From positions 186,001-250,000 of the forward strand of contig JADCRB010000161.1 of the NCBI GenBank assembly GCA_021464245.1: a stretch of DNA of 64,000 nt, given 5' to 3'. The notes below the pieces were generated by a model, which was not told where the DNA came from, did not search any database, and saw only the letters and a list, made by a program, of their open reading frames with translations. The stretch is from Carallia brachiata (Eukaryota; Streptophyta; Magnoliopsida; Malpighiales; Rhizophoraceae). Numbering within the stretch: position 1 is the first letter of the stretch; every line of letters starts with the position of its first letter. A program made the translations under genes and the position numbers. Positions 49,297 through 63,190 of this stretch are shown here, piece after piece.

Positions 49297-51047
49297 TAGT
49301 TTACGAAAAACTGCGACAAAATTTTGTAAGAAAACAAATTCAGAGGTTTTTTTGACGGTCGAAACGACGACAATTGATCGGAAACAAAAGTAAATTAAAG
49401 CGAACCTGAAGGAGACATTGGGATCAATATTCAAGTAGACTGGCCCGACAGACTATATATTTTTTTATTTTTTTATTTTTGTTTCTAAAGAGAGAGGAAT
49501 TAATAAATTACAGAAAGACAAGGAGAGAGATTGGAGTTGGCCTTAGGAGAGCTCGAAAGGGCGTCGGTTCAAGTAAGCGGACGGACAACATAGATTGTCT
49601 GTGTGTCGTGTTTTCCTAGGAGTATGGTCGCGTTTCTCAGTAGAGTGGAGCGGGTCTTCTTCTTTGCCATCATGCCGGGGAATGTCCAACGAGGACGATG
49701 TCGTTTTACACGATTTTCCCTTCTTTTTTTCTTTTTTTTTGACTCCGTGAGAAACATTGCACCTATTAGAAGAGGGACAGTTCTATTTAGCACAAATCAA
49801 ACATCACGAGAGAGCCGCACGAAAAAACGGTTAGGAGAAATTCAATGGTTTTGATTTGGGTTTTAATTATTTTTGTATAAAAATTAAATTTTTATAAAAA
49901 AAATAAAATTTAAGTAATATTTAGTGTTACAGTAAATCTTATTACGATTAAATTAAAATAAATTCTTATAAAAAAATAAATTTTAAATAATACTTAATAT
50001 ACTTTAAATATATATAATATTACTTTATCTCATGATTTCAAAAAAAAAAAAAACCCTTTTGGGTGGGTTTTGAATTTGAAAAAAGAAACCTAAAAACACT
50101 AGTCGTGCGCTTTTGTGAATTTGGTTTTCGTGCGATTTAGCTTTATTCCTAGAAGAGTACATTTTGTAGACGTAAATTTAATGTTATTGAGCATATTTTT
50201 ACCGTTAAGCTATAACAATTGGTGGTCAAGATTTTAGACTTCCAACTCTAGATTCAATCATAGTCTCATTTATTATATCTCCCTCTCTAACTAAGTTAAG
50301 GTAGGGAAATATTACAGCAACAAGTAATAAACCAAAGGTTAGCCCAAACTAACCGTTTTTGCAAGACATAATGTGTTTTCTTGGACTGTCTTAATGGGTA
50401 AATATTATGTGTGTTTTCTTCATTTATTCATCAAAAAAAGATTAAAGATTTGATTTTACTAAAACGAAGTGATCGGTATCACCTTTTTTTTTTTGTTTAG
50501 AGGAGAGTTAAATTCATATTAAAAAAAAAAATGAGAGAGATGTGGTAAAAATTGAATTTTCTGACTACATCATTAACTAATAAAATCAGTGATTACTTAC
50601 TCACCAAAATCGTTGGTACCACTTTAATGGGTATGATTTTTCTTTCTTTTTTTTTTTTTTTTTTGGGTAATTAATGGGTATGAAATTAAAATTCTTATTA
50701 GTCTTTGGGTTCAATTAAGAGAGTTTATGGGGCTTTATGGAAAAATGGGCAGAGAGGACCAAAAATGCCACGAAACAACCTGAAGTATTGCCCTAATGCC
50801 CTTCAAGGCTTTCGAAACAGCTCGAGATCTGGCTAGGCCCAATTATATGCGAAACGAAGTTCATAATTGGACCGTACTGTTAAAAACACCGCTTTGCGTG
50901 GTCTCAAAATAAGTAAAAATATTCCTAATGATTAAGCATAGCTCGTTGACAACAGCGCTGCCAATAGCAATTCTCCTTTCCTACCGCTATTTTAATAGTT
51001 TATTTGGACTCGCAAACAACTGAATAAATAAATAAAAATAAAATAAT
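49297..51047. other. MDAR 5' flank and spacer
   Basis: Contains the MDAR 5' UTR and promoter. 50195-50330 has AATTGGTGGTCAAGATTTTA … box-like segments resembling a degenerate SINE. No gene seen. Confidence 0.5.
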
Positions 51048-51210
51048 GTTAAGCATCTTAAAAATTATATCATAAAATATTTTGAATATATAATTATAGA
51101 AAAAATTATTAATTTTTTTAATTTAATAGTATTAAAAAAATTAATAATTATTTATAATTATACATTTTAAAATATTTTATAATACGATTTTTAAAATATT
51201 TAATATTATT
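51048..51210. repeat. Small palindromic MITE-like element
   Basis: The left half (TATATCATAAAATATTTTGA … TATAATTATAG) pairs with the right half (…TATAATTATACATTTTAAAATA…). Almost entirely A and T, no coding capacity. Confidence 0.55.
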
Positions 51211-52984
51211 TTTAAAAATATTCTAAGTTGCTTGTGTTGGGCTCACTTACATGGCAGCTAATTAACCGTCTCCAGGGGGAATAATAGGACCGAAATCCCG
51301 TGGCAAGCCTTGTTTTTTATCCTGCCATCACCATCAGCAATTTGTACTATTCTGGTTTTGTTTGGAATGGGCATAACCTACTTGTAGCATCTATTTTGTT
51401 TATAATCTCTCCATTCTGTAGCTTTCAAAACTGGACCAAACATAATAATCAGACCAAAAAAAATCAGTGAATGGATCATGGATTACTCCGCTTTGGCAAA
51501 ATAGTTCGTTATTAATAAAATGAAAAACTGTTCGACTCAGATTGATCTGTACGGTTCAACCATATCGGACTAACAAATTATAAGTAAAAAAAAAAAAAAA
51601 AAAAGACTTGCTGGTCCGACCTCTCATCTTGTGGTAAAACTGACTAATCGACAGATTGAAGCCTTGTTCTGTCAGGTCCGTATGGTTTTTAAAAACTTTG
51701 CTCTGGCCACAAGTAAACAACGATTTCAATTGAACAAGACGCGGCGCAAAATATTATGCAGAGCACAAAGCAACAAGCAGATGCTGCCTATTAGTTCCAT
51801 TTAAGTTTTTCACTCCTCCATGATTTGCAATTAATTATTTAACTCCTCCTGCAAAAGGACTTCGGGGAGGATACTTAGGACAGTGACATCAACTGAAAGT
51901 GAGGGAACCAAGAAAATTAGGATGGAACCTGAGAAACAATCAACATGGTAAATTCCAAAACATAAACTGTTAGATTTTGTTTTTCATTTATTATTCTGTT
52001 TGTTATTTGGAAAGATAGCATCGTAATTTGTATGTTTTTTATTTTGTTTCAATGGAGTATAGTTAAAGTAGAAGAAGAACTCTAATTAGTTAGTAACTGA
52101 GGTAAAAGACTACATGAATATATTACTGCAGCTTAGATAACACCTCACACAAAGATCATAGAATATATGTACCTTAACAGTCAAAGAGAATGCGTGATTC
52201 GCCATCCAATCTGCCACACCGTTTCCTTCCTTAAATACATAAGATATGTGAACAACTCATTACTGCCGTAACAGCTCCTGTACGTTACAATCCATTACAA
52301 TCCCAATTTAGGGTTGTGGGCTGAAATTTGGGGTTCGACCACAAACCTCATTCATAAAATATAACCTCCTCCCCAATCCAATTAGACCAACAAAAAAAAA
52401 AATTTGATAGAGTTGGGCCTTGCCATTCCCCTAATCAAAGGGATCGGCAGCAAAGAGGGTAAGTTCAGCAAGATGATCCCATGCAATCTGCAAAAACAGC
52501 TGCAAAATGATATGAATTACCTTCCCATATCATAAATCTAGAAAGAAAAAATTACATTCCTCTGATGGAAAAATAAGCAAGAGAAATGGCATAACCATCC
52601 AAATTGTGAAGAAATTTACATTCAAAATACACAATTGAAAGCCATCAGACCCTCCTCTACATATAAGCAGAAACTCAACTGAAAAGTAAATACATTTCTC
52701 TTGATCAAAAGCACATCAATACTCCACAAGAGATTAAGTTAAAAGACAAAAAAGAGTACATTTCACATTTAGAAATGTAAACCTCAAAACCTGGCAATTA
52801 ACCCAATTATATCTAAAAAAGATTAAAGAAAGAGAAGCTTCATGTATACAGACAGATTAACATTCTAGGTTCAAAATTTCCTTGCTCGTATTATTCATGA
52901 ACAATTTGAACCCAGAATCATTAAGTTACCTACGAACTTGGGCCCCAAAATGCAGAACAATTTTAGAGGACACTGTTGTTTTGT
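51211..52984. other. Intergenic, ROH1 3' flank
   Basis: 52290-52400 contains GGGGTTCGACCACAAACC, a box-B-like motif of another degenerate SINE. No gene recognised. Confidence 0.5.
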
Positions 52985-54231
52985 TTATATCAATGGTTGA
53001 GAGACTTTTCCAGCATTATCCAACAATTCAAGAACCTCAGTCCTGCTCCTGACAATTCTATGGAAAACCTCCCTGATTTGCTGCTGCAAAGGCACCAATC
53101 CCTCTTCCATTCTCTGGCAAATCTCCGACAGCTCCGCCACCTGCCCCATCGCCTCCTCCACTTTCTCTGTTTCCCCTGGAAACTGATAATTATCACAAAA
53201 TTCACCCAAGCTCTGCCCCAATTTCTCCATTCTCTGCATCTCCTCCAGCAATCCGGCGGACCCCTTTTTCTCCTTCTTCTTCCACTCGTCCCCAATCTTC
53301 TCCTGCAAACCAATCATGCTCTGAGCCCACGCCAGTTGCCTCGGAATCTGAAAATGGGTAGACAATCCATTCCTCTCCTGGCAGGGTATGGCAGCCACGA
53401 GAGCCCACATGACAAAAACCATCACACAGCTCATTATATAAACGGGGAGGCCAAGCGGTTGGTTCTCCGCCGCGAGGCGCCACTAGGCTAGAAACACATG
53501 GCCTGAATCTGCTTGGCTGCAGACCAGTTCTTGGCCACCACCATTGACAATGACCGGAACGATCCTGCAACCCTGTCCTTGTGGCCTCCACCCTGATTCC
53601 CTCTTCTTCCAAAGGACCAAGCTCGCTCCGGCGACTTGTAATGATTGTTCTCCTTATCATCACCGGTCATGGCAATCAGCAAAGAACCCAAAGCCCTCTT
53701 GGCTCGCTTAGCTTGGCCGTCGGTAATCGGCTTCTGCTCCAGCGCAGACACCGCAATTTCCGCGAATTTCTGGCAGTGACGAACGGAATCAACCCCACTA
53801 GACACAGCATTACAGATGTCAAGAACCTTAATGGCCCGTTCCAGGAGCTCGGGAATCAGCCGATCGAGCGGGGGCTTGGAGATTTGAGAAGGGTCCCGAC
53901 CCATGATAAGAACAGCCTTGAATTCCGCCTCACAGCACAAGAAAACATCCACCAATTTCCTCAGCCATGAAATCGACAAAAGGGCGGGGGCGGCAGCCGC
54001 GGCCTCCCCAGAAGCAGCAGCAGCAGCAGCAGCAGCACCATCCTCCGCCGCCGCCGGAGCAGGAGCGGGAGGAGGAGGAGGAGGAGACAGCAAATCGGAA
54101 AAACGATCGGCCACGTGCTTCTGGAACAGCTCGAGGTCTTCCAGTTCTTGCTCGTGGTCCATCGACATCACCTGGTTCCGGCGAATGCTGATCCTTCCAA
54201 GAAACGACTGCTGATTATCTGTCGCCGGCAT
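52985..54231 (-). CDS. ROH1: ROH1/BYPASS1-like (DUF793) protein, frame-broken
   Basis: Single-exon gene, about 415 aa if read through. N-terminus: SFLGRISIRRNQV, then a Pro/Ala-rich low-complexity stretch (residues ~50-75), LRKLVDVFLCCEAEFKAVL, ERAIKVLDICNAVSSGVD, SLSMVVAKNWSAAKQIQAM. After the break: MSCVMVFVMWALVAAIPCQ (hydrophobic, possibly membrane-active), a long helical region and REVFHRIVRSRTEVLELLD. ROH1 was found as an exocyst EXO70A1 partner in Arabidopsis, and BYPASS1 relatives control a root-derived signal; the role here is inferred. The middle (53440-53500) changes frame three times: a T run one too long (53492-53494), a G missing (53455) and a C run one short (53444-53447). The protein sequence itself is conserved across all three. 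Pseudogene or sequencing error; the latter is favoured. Confidence 0.88.
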
Positions 54232-55689
54232 GTTTTTTAATTTTTTTTCCTCCTTTTTTCAAAAAAATATTTTTTATCTATTTTTTTTTTCTGTGTAAGA
54301 TTGTGACTGTGAGAGGAGACAGACTATAACGAAAATTGGCAAAGTGATCGGAAGAAAACAGGGAAGAATGAAGGAAGTCAAAAAAAAAAAAGAAAAATAA
54401 TAAAATAAAATAAAGGAGAGGCCTAAAGATAAAGAGACGGTTCGGACAGTTAATATACGAGCGAAATTCTTGGTACTATAAACGAACCGTGCCAAAAAAA
54501 CATGGAGATGCCTTTGGCTTGTCTTGGACGAGACCGTTTCCTCTTCCTTCTTTTGGACGCTGACTCAGCTTTTGGTCCTCTTTTTTTTTTTTCTTAAAGC
54601 ATTTTTCCCATCTTGCCCACCATTTTTTCCTATTATTACTAGTATCAATTTTTGCTTTTTTTTTTAATTGGAATATTTTCTTCATTTTTTTTCCAAAAGT
54701 ACATTTGTTAAAGAAGAAGTTTGGTGGTTTCGATTTTATTCTTCCAAATTCTAGCAAAAGGTGTGTTGCACAAATCTGGATAGATGATTGCTACGTAGAT
54801 ATAAGTTAAAAAAATATAAGTGAGAAAAATAATATAGTAATAATTTTGATTAGTTACTTTAAAATTGTGCTCCTATGTAATATCTTCGTGTTAAGACATT
54901 GGCCAATGATTAGTGGGACCACCGTTGATAGAAGGCATGAAATTAATTCATAGCTTTATTTTTTATGAAACACTAATCAGTTAATTAGTGTACGCCCGTG
55001 CTGTTGCTACAATGTGTTTAGTTCATCATTTTCCATCCAAAGTAATAATATGAGCTAATATATCCTTTCAAAGGAAGGGTTTTATTAACTATAATTTTTC
55101 CGTCAAAAAAAATTAACTATACTCTTGTTTAAAAAAAAAAAAAGTAATAAGTAGAGTAAACGAAAATTTTGAAAAAAGAAATGGACGTACAAAATCCCTT
55201 GCCTCGCTTTGATTCTGCATTTCTCTCTCTATATGATTAATTAGTCAAGGGTTTTTTTTAACAGTAACAGAAAATTTATTATAGATATATTAGTTATCGG
55301 ATCTACTAATTGAAATTAGATAAACTCTCGTTTGTATGTTTCATTCAATTCAACCTATAGAAAGTGACCATTACCAGAACACTATTAGATCTAATCGAGC
55401 CTCTCCCAAACTGATTACGAAAATTATCGAGTTTGAAACTAACGACGCACAGCAAACAGTTAAACTGAACAAAGTTGAAAGCCAAAATCTTAAAACGTTG
55501 TCATTGACACTCAAACTCCAATAGTTAGTTAAATTATAAGCTATATTGAAGAAGTTTTTTCTTTTCCGTGTAAAATGTACAATTCAAGTAAAAGAAAAAA
55601 AGGGAAGGAACCAATTATATATATAAAGTTAGAGTACTTATTGGTTTTTTCTTTTTTTTAAGCAAAGGAAGATTCGAATAATAAATAAT
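54232..55689. other. ROH1 5' flank and spacer
   Basis: ROH1 5' UTR and promoter region with several A/T runs. No further gene seen. Confidence 0.55.
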
Positions 55690-56360
55690 TAAATTAAATA
55701 TAAAAAGAGTCAGTCCAAAATGAAGTTCACAAGAACTTTACAAGACCACCAAAACCATACAGATATACATACATAACAGAGTCATAGTAGGTCCAACCCA
55801 ACCCAGAAGCCCTATAGGAACTTTGCAGTGCACATAGTCTGAGAAATCAACCCACAAAGAAGATTGACAAAGACACCAAAAAGATTATCTTCTCCGGCCA
55901 TATGCCGCCTCCAGGTGATAGTACCCCTAATCATCCGGAAGAAAGGCTAGCCCCCAAAAGGTCGTTGGCGGCCGGAACCTAACCCACAGCTGGTCGCACG
56001 TCGAACACACTAGACGCAAACAGAAAGTACATACAACATCAAAACACAGCAAGACACAAGTAGGCAGGACAGAAGAGGTTAACTAAAAGGCGATGACTAA
56101 CGGCCGATTAAAGGCTAACGGGAAGCACACTATACTGTATACGGCGACCCTTGAATCAAAAAAACACCCCTCCCTCACTGTTAAAAGTGGGGGATACCGC
56201 CAAGACACTCAACGCCAAAGTAGGCACAACGCAGAAGAAAACTTCGATTGAAACAACAACCCACACCAACCACTAGAAACGAAGCACACTAGGACCATCA
56301 AAAGGAATGAGAGCCCCTACCAAACTCACAAAGGGGTACTAAAGCTCATAATAGAGTACA
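55690..56360. other. GC-richer block of unknown origin
   Basis: About 670 bp of markedly higher GC and C/A-rich composition (GGCCATATGCCGCCTCCAGG, GGCGGCCGGAACCTAACCC). No long open frame on either strand and no splice pattern. Probably the end of a transposon or a retroelement untranslated region; not identified. Confidence 0.4.
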
Positions 56361-58417
56361 TAATGCTCAGATTGAGACCAATCGAGTGACAAAAATGGTA
56401 AAATTGTTCTTGACACACTGTAGTAATTCTCGCCTTGCTCTTATTTGTTGATGTGAGTACTTACTGCTTTTTGTACGTGAATTGTAGTTGCTGTATCATA
56501 GAGTAAAGGTACTTCCCTCTAATTTACTTTCCATTATTAAGATGCTAAATCAATTTTTTAATGTCGGTAATCCAGTTAAAGATAGAACAGAAAATTATCT
56601 TATTATTAAAAAATCTCAATTACCGAGTAGATATTTAATTATCTTATTGCACGCTTTTTTTTTTTGACAAATAAAATAGTTCGAGAAAAGATCTCTTCAA
56701 TTTTTTTTTTGTTTAAAATATTAATTCACTAAAAAGAAAGTAGTGATATAAAATATGTGAAAAGAGTATTAGCAATATAATGAAAAAAAATGTGCAATAA
56801 TTAATCATTAATCACAATTACTACAACAACAACAATAACATCTTAATTTCAAATTTATTTAGAGTCGCCTAAATGTATAATTATTTACTATTTTTTGTTT
56901 TCTACGACGAACAAAAATGGGGATGAATCTAATTGTTATAAAATCTTTCTTAGTTGGAGATTCCTAAATCAATCCCCAACATCACATAGGTCTATTTTTG
57001 ACATAACAAAATTAATGCGAACATCAATTCATCAATTTATTTTCACTTTGTTCCTTACAACATTTCAATTATTTAAATTTTTAATTTTAATCATAAAAAA
57101 AATATATAATTTATAGACATGGATTGAACTACTCTGAAAACGGTGTTAGCGTTACATGAATTGAGTGACATTTCGGTGGTTTCTGTTCACTAAGAAGGGC
57201 AGAAGCGGGAGGAGATTGAATCCTGTACGCGCTAGCCTGGTTGATCGAGGCTTGGTCCGGGTCTACGCGCCATGTTTGCGATAAGGGTGAGTCCGACAGT
57301 CGTGGAGTTCCAGAAACAATGGACCCAAAACCGCAAAAAGAGAAAGATTAATGACGAAATAATGCTAAAATCTTCACTAGACTTTTCGTGGTTAAAAATT
57401 CGAATTATCATATTAAAGTATGATGTTTTTATTCTAAAAAAAAAGTATTAAAATTATCTGAAGACGTGATTACGTAAATACATAACTACAGTACATAAAA
57501 AAATATATAATTAATTTAATAATTTAATTTTTAAAATTTAATATACTTTTATAATCTAACAATTAAACGGTGACAATCCTTTTTTGTTTACATAATTCAT
57601 ATTAGAATAGACTTTAAAATGAAATAATTAAAAAATAATTAATGATAATAATAATAATTTGGAAGAGGAAAAAGCCTCACCACGTCTTTGCGGCTTTGAC
57701 CGGGTCGAACCCAAGATCCCCTACGACGCGACCGCACGATCCAATTTATTCGGTCCAATCTCTATCCCATTGCCAGCCGCCCACACCTCAGGTTGATGAT
57801 TTTTAGACCTGCCAAATGTGTCGCATATATCACAATAATCCTACGTGATTTCTACTTCCTCATTTTACTTCGAATAATTTAGTCCTTTTTTTTTTCTAGT
57901 GAGATTTGAGTTTAATTTATCTTAAATTTTGAATGCAGTAAGTACTGTACTATTTATGATTTATTAAGGCTAAGTATGTCATAAATCGGTCGATTAAAGC
58001 CAAGTATGTCAGTTTGGTTCAAAGAAAAGCCAAGTATGTCAGTTTCCTCATTGTACTCTCTATTTGAGTTTCCATCATTTGAACTCTTGACTTCAAGTAT
58101 GGTCAATGCTATGGCCTCCAAGCAACTATTTAGTTTAATTTATCATTAAAAAATTGTTCAGTTTTTGGACATAGACATGCATACTTTCCACAAATTTGAA
58201 TGTGCTCGTGCCCTGATATTCTCTTACGAAAACAACATAATCAGCTATAAACAAATCAAGAATTTAAATGCTTTTTTTGGACTTTTGGCTTAAACAGAGA
58301 TGCGTAATGACATAGGACACAGTCCTAACATTTATTCTTTACTGTCCTGGTAATTTGATTGTAATTTTTAATTATTTTTATTTTATAATATTTCATCTTA
58401 CTAAAAAATTTTACTTT
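56361..58417. other. Intergenic, no gene recognised
   Basis: 57180-57340 is another short GC-richer piece without coding signal. 57970-58045 has three direct copies of AAGTATGTCA with A/G-rich linkers. The rest is AT-rich. Confidence 0.5.
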
Positions 58418-59645
58418 AGATTATTTTAAAATATTTGTTCATTAAGTATTAAGTATTTTGTACTAGGGAAATATTTAATAGTGTGATTTAGTTTCTTTTA
58501 TAACTTTTACTTGTTAATTGAGTTTATTTAGTCAGTAAATTTAAAAATTATTATAAATAAATTTGTTAGTCTAAGGGCTGAAATAATTCTGATTAATTTA
58601 TTAATATCGGTTAATAAATGTTTTGTATTGAGACTAGTTATTCTTTTTTGGTGAATTCTAAAAACCCTCTTAAAGGCTCAACCGAGTATTGGCCTTTAAT
58701 TATCCTGTTTTTTGCACTTTCGTCCCACGTCATTTGGTATTAGAGCAGGTTTGGCCAGTGATGATTTCATCTTACAGAGTATGAAGCAACTTCTTCAACG
58801 AAGATAATCGTGAAGGAAAGACTTTATTTAGAGTGTCATCGGTGGATTGCAACTAGAACAAATCTTGTACTGGAGGTATTACTTTTAGTCAATTTATTTG
58901 TAGATGCGTCCCTAATTTTAAAGATATTCCTGTCATAATTGGAGATTTCTTCATAAAAGATTTTGTAAGATGGATTTATGAGCTTGATGCCTATTTTGAG
59001 TACAATTCTATTCTTGAGAAAGAGAGAATGATTTTTATTTATTCAAAACTCAAAGATACTGCAATCGATTAGTGGAATGATACTCAATATTCTAGTATGT
59101 CAAAAATTCGATCATGGGTAAATATGAGAAATTTATTAGTGCTTAAATTTTATGGCAGTGATTTGTCCAATAAGATTTTGGAAAGAGTTGAAGAACGATC
59201 TTCAACTCTTATTGTCTTTTTGTTGAGATTATTGATACAAGTTTGAAGTTTGGGAATGTGTTGTCTCCTCCCTACACCAAAATTATCAGTGGAGCACTTC
59301 TTCTTGATCGCGACGAGATGGGTCAGAAACATAATACTTGTTCATTATAGATTATCTAAAATACTTGTTCATTAAGTATTTTGTATTAAGAAAATATTTA
59401 ATAGTTTGATTTAATTTTCTTTATAACTTTTACTTGTTAATTGGGTTTGCTTAGTCAATAAATTTAAAAAATATTACAAATAAATTTGTAAGTTTAAGTA
59501 TTGAAATAATTTTGATTAATTTATTAATATCGATTAATAAAAGTTTTTTATTGAAACTGATTATTCTTTTTTGAAATCCTCTTAAAGGCTCAACCGAATA
59601 TTAGTCTTTGGTTGTCTTATTTTTTACACCTCTGTCCCGTGTCAC
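58418..59645 (+). mobile_element. Short LTR retrotransposon relic with gag fragment
   Basis: Direct repeats of about 300 bp (58418-58734 and about 59350-59645; both contain TTATAACTTTTACTTGTTAA and CTCTTAAAGGCTCAACCGA). Directly after the left repeat comes TTTGGTATTAGAGCAGG, close to the initiator-Met tRNA primer site. The 0.6-kb interior translates in part as a gag fragment (VRWIYELDAYFEYNSI … KERMIFIYSKLKDTAI) with in-frame stops. No pol is present. The LTRs are perhaps 85% alike, so it is old. Confidence 0.75.
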
Positions 59646-61776
59646 GTAATTTTCAAGTAGGTTTTGCTATTCCATAACGATGAAATTTTCAGGTACGTTA
59701 TTTTCTTGGATAAGGAACACTGGATTGAATTATTGGACTGCGGTTAATCTCTAAGTCCAATTCGAACGGAATTCTAAAGAATAAAGAACTATATGACTGT
59801 ATTTTAAGTACTTCTAATGTAATTACTTAATTTATTAAAGAATATTTAATAATTTATTTTTATTTTTTAAATTTTAATAATTAAATAATTTATACCACTT
59901 TAAATTTACTTTAATCATATTTTAAGAATTTTATTAAATATTTCTCATAAAGTATTTGTGGTGAAAAAAAAGTCAAAAGGCTCTTAAAAGTAAGACCATG
60001 CTCAGGCTCAAACAAAGTTACAAGAGTCACGACGTGTTGGCAGAAAACACGCCCACTTGGCAACTACTTCTACATCTCAGGGTATCATCTAGCCGGCCTC
60101 ATCCTTTTGGGGCCAAATTATAAGAATATTTAAACCCCATAAAAGCATTGCGGCCATTAGCGTAATTTATGGCAAGAAAATAGGAAAAGAGAAAGGAAAC
60201 GCAGGCAATCAAAGATCAAGAAACGAGAAATCCTTAGTGATTAAGACATGAGGGGCTTATGTCGCGCTCATAATAATTTTTGTTTTGAATACTTTATAGA
60301 ATTTTTTATATAAAATTAACGTAAGATCAAATTATTATATATACTATCAAATAATTAAAATTAAATAAAAAAAAATAAATCGTTAAATGTATTAGATGAA
60401 TTATATTATTTTTTTTACGACTACAAAGTATTTTAAAATTATTAAAATTTAAAATGCATTTTTTTTTTTTTTTAACTTCATGATCATGTTATCATATATT
60501 GACAAAATGGACCGCCTATGTGTGAGGTCAAGTGGTCAAAAACAAAATCTTTAGAAATATTGTATGACATGAATGACAGATGAATTTACACCATACACGG
60601 GTAAGGTCGTTGGCTAGAGTGCAGAATCAGCATGTGCAAACACATGTAATGAAAGCGTTGTTAATCATGAAGCACTTTAATTATCCTTTTGGCTTAGTTT
60701 ATTGTTAATTTCCGTTATTATCGTTAATTACAGTTACTGATATAAAGTTAACAACTGCGTGGTGGCTGGTGGGGATGGTCAAGTGCGACAAAAAAAATTA
60801 TCATGCGGATGGAGGGGATGATTAAAGGGACTTTGTTCTTTGAAAATATGAAAATTAGTAAAGTAAAAGATTGACAATTACAAACTTTCTATGACCACAT
60901 GTACAATCATTACAATTGTAAGTCTAATTTAATTAAGAAAAATATCATACAGTAATATATAGATAATAATAAAATATCAATAAAAGTCTCTTAGCAAACG
61001 TTTCAGTTATTTGAATTTAAAATTTTTATTTTAAAAGTTTTGAGATCAAAATTTGAGAAGGGAGGAGTGAGATTTATGAGAAGGGAGAATTATCTCCATT
61101 GTGTAGCTCATGGGCTAATGAGCCTCTTAATGAAAAAAAAAAAATCAATAAAATAATATATGTCGAATAAATTGTATAATTGTTTTGTTAATACTTATAA
61201 TTAAATTATATATTAAAACTCTTTAATTAATTTGTTCCAAAAGGGGAGGCATTAACTTGGGTTTAATTTGACCCATCTTCAAAGATTTGGTTGATATTAA
61301 TGCTTGCTAATTGTTCATTCGCCCACAGGGCAAAGGATATTTTAATTATTTTTGCAGCCCTTGTAAGTATCTTATTGAGAATCTTTGTTGTCCCCATTGG
61401 GGATAGCATGATGCCCCAATAAGTTTGATAAGTAATTAACTGAACTTTAGACTTTAAATATTATTTTTAAATACAATAAACAGAAAAGAGATTCTTACAC
61501 GTAATTTAGTTCCTCTAATTAGATCTCACACGAGTTGTCACATAGCACAAAATCTTAATTCACATCACGTACACGTCACAAGAGTCAACATTTAAAAACA
61601 AATTGACTGGTCTGAAATAAACTGAGAATATTATATCAAAATAAATTAACTTGAGCCCTCTGCTATCCAATATTATATCAAGAACTAAGGTTTGAATTTT
61701 AAATATGAGATTAAGAGATTAAGTAACTCTACTATTGAATCAAATCGAATGGCTGCTGGTAAATTTAGCACTTTAG
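59646..61776. other. Intergenic, no gene recognised
   Basis: AT-rich. 60000-60130 is a GC-richer island without coding signal. Confidence 0.55.
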
Positions 61777-62114
61777 ATCAGTCACTAACCAGTATTGCTG
61801 TAAATTTTTTTTAAACCCAAAAAATTATCATACAATTTGGCTTAAAACAGTAAAAACTGAAAATTGTAGACTTGATTTCTATGGGAAATTTTTCATTGTT
61901 TTGGTCTTGGATTTCTACGAGAAATTAAGTGGCGGACCATTGCCAATCAGTCACTAACCAGTATTGCTGTAAATTTTTTTTAAACCCAAAAAATTATCAT
62001 ACAATTTGGCTTAAAACAGTAAAAACTGAAAATTGTAGACTTGATTTCTATGGGAAATTTTTCATTGTTTTGGTCTTGGATTTCTACGAGAAATTAAGTG
62101 GCGGACCATTGCCA
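61777..62114. repeat. Perfect two-copy 169-bp tandem duplication
   Basis: Copy 1 (61777-61945) and copy 2 (61946-62114) start ATCAGTCACTAACCAGTATT and end GGACCATTGCCA. I see no difference between them, so the duplication is very recent or an assembly artefact. Confidence 0.92.
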
Positions 62115-63190
62115 ATGCTAGTACGTAAGCTGGGCTTCATGTTCACAGATGGTGGGCTAATTTAATGATCTGGGCTGGATTGCTTTATTTTATTGTACGG
62201 GCCCTCATCGAGAACAAATATTTGAGATTTGGATTAATAAGCTTATCAGAAGCCCAATTTGCCAGATAGTTTTCAATTGTCTTGACCCAAACCAAAAGGG
62301 TCCATTCTAGGAAAGTGTTGCTTTCTACTGAATTGTCAATTTCACAATCAAATGTCATTAACCACAAGATCTAGTAGTAGAATACCTGAAATTTAATTTT
62401 AAGTCTAGGGTTTCCTTAATCTCTACAATTAAAAAAAAAAAAAATCACAATCAAATGCCATGTTTGGAAAGAAGGATTGGAAGAAGCTGCACACAAAGCC
62501 AACAGTGCTAGAGTGGCCTGACACCTCCTCTTAGGAACAACCTCAACATGGTTCCTATATGGATTAACTAAGAACTTTTTTTGCCAAACCACTTTCTATA
62601 AAGCACCAAACTATCTATTAACAAAAATTTCTTTGGCACTTTTGTTGGAGTCATATGCTCAATTACTTGCATTTTGATGATCTGTAAACATGGAAGCAAA
62701 GCAAATGGCAAAAGATAAAAGTTCGTGAATGGTTGAACTTATTTTCATTGTTTTGTCAGGGTGGGATGAACCCAACAAACATAAGAAATATCTTAAAAAA
62801 CCCTTAGCAGACACCCTGATACTTAAAAATTTAAATCTCTGCCTTTACGTTTTAGATTATAATTTTAAGGAGGGAGTATGGGGTTTATGAGAATAAGAAA
62901 AAGTTATCTTTGGCTAGATAAACTAATTGCAAACTCACACTCGATACACATGCTTCAGAAGAAATTATTCAATTGGAGAGTATTTTTCTTTTTGGAACAG
63001 TAAGATTTCCATGTGTTTCATTGTTGCTTTGGCAATGTTCGCAAACTATAATGCAGCTTTACCTGCAGCAACAGATTGTTTAAGGTGTCTTGTTCATGCT
63101 AACAGCCACAGATTTGTAACATAAATCTGACTAAATCATTAATAATACGTATAGAAACAAAGTTTCCAGGTTCAGGAACATGGTTCCTAG
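62115..63190. other. Spacer and 3' flank of the GH28 gene
   Basis: No gene supported. The 78-codon frame ending at 62165 simply spans the duplication, and that at 62927-63124 has no recognised motif. Confidence 0.5.

Noticed and set aside
49297..49434. Upstream in-frame extension of MDAR for a second targeting form
   Set aside because: The open frame continues upstream but has no ATG, and no splice acceptor is visible; known dual targeting in this family cannot be shown here.
52976..53970. + strand and alternative - strand frames across ROH1
   Set aside because: Shadows of the GC-rich ROH1 coding exon.
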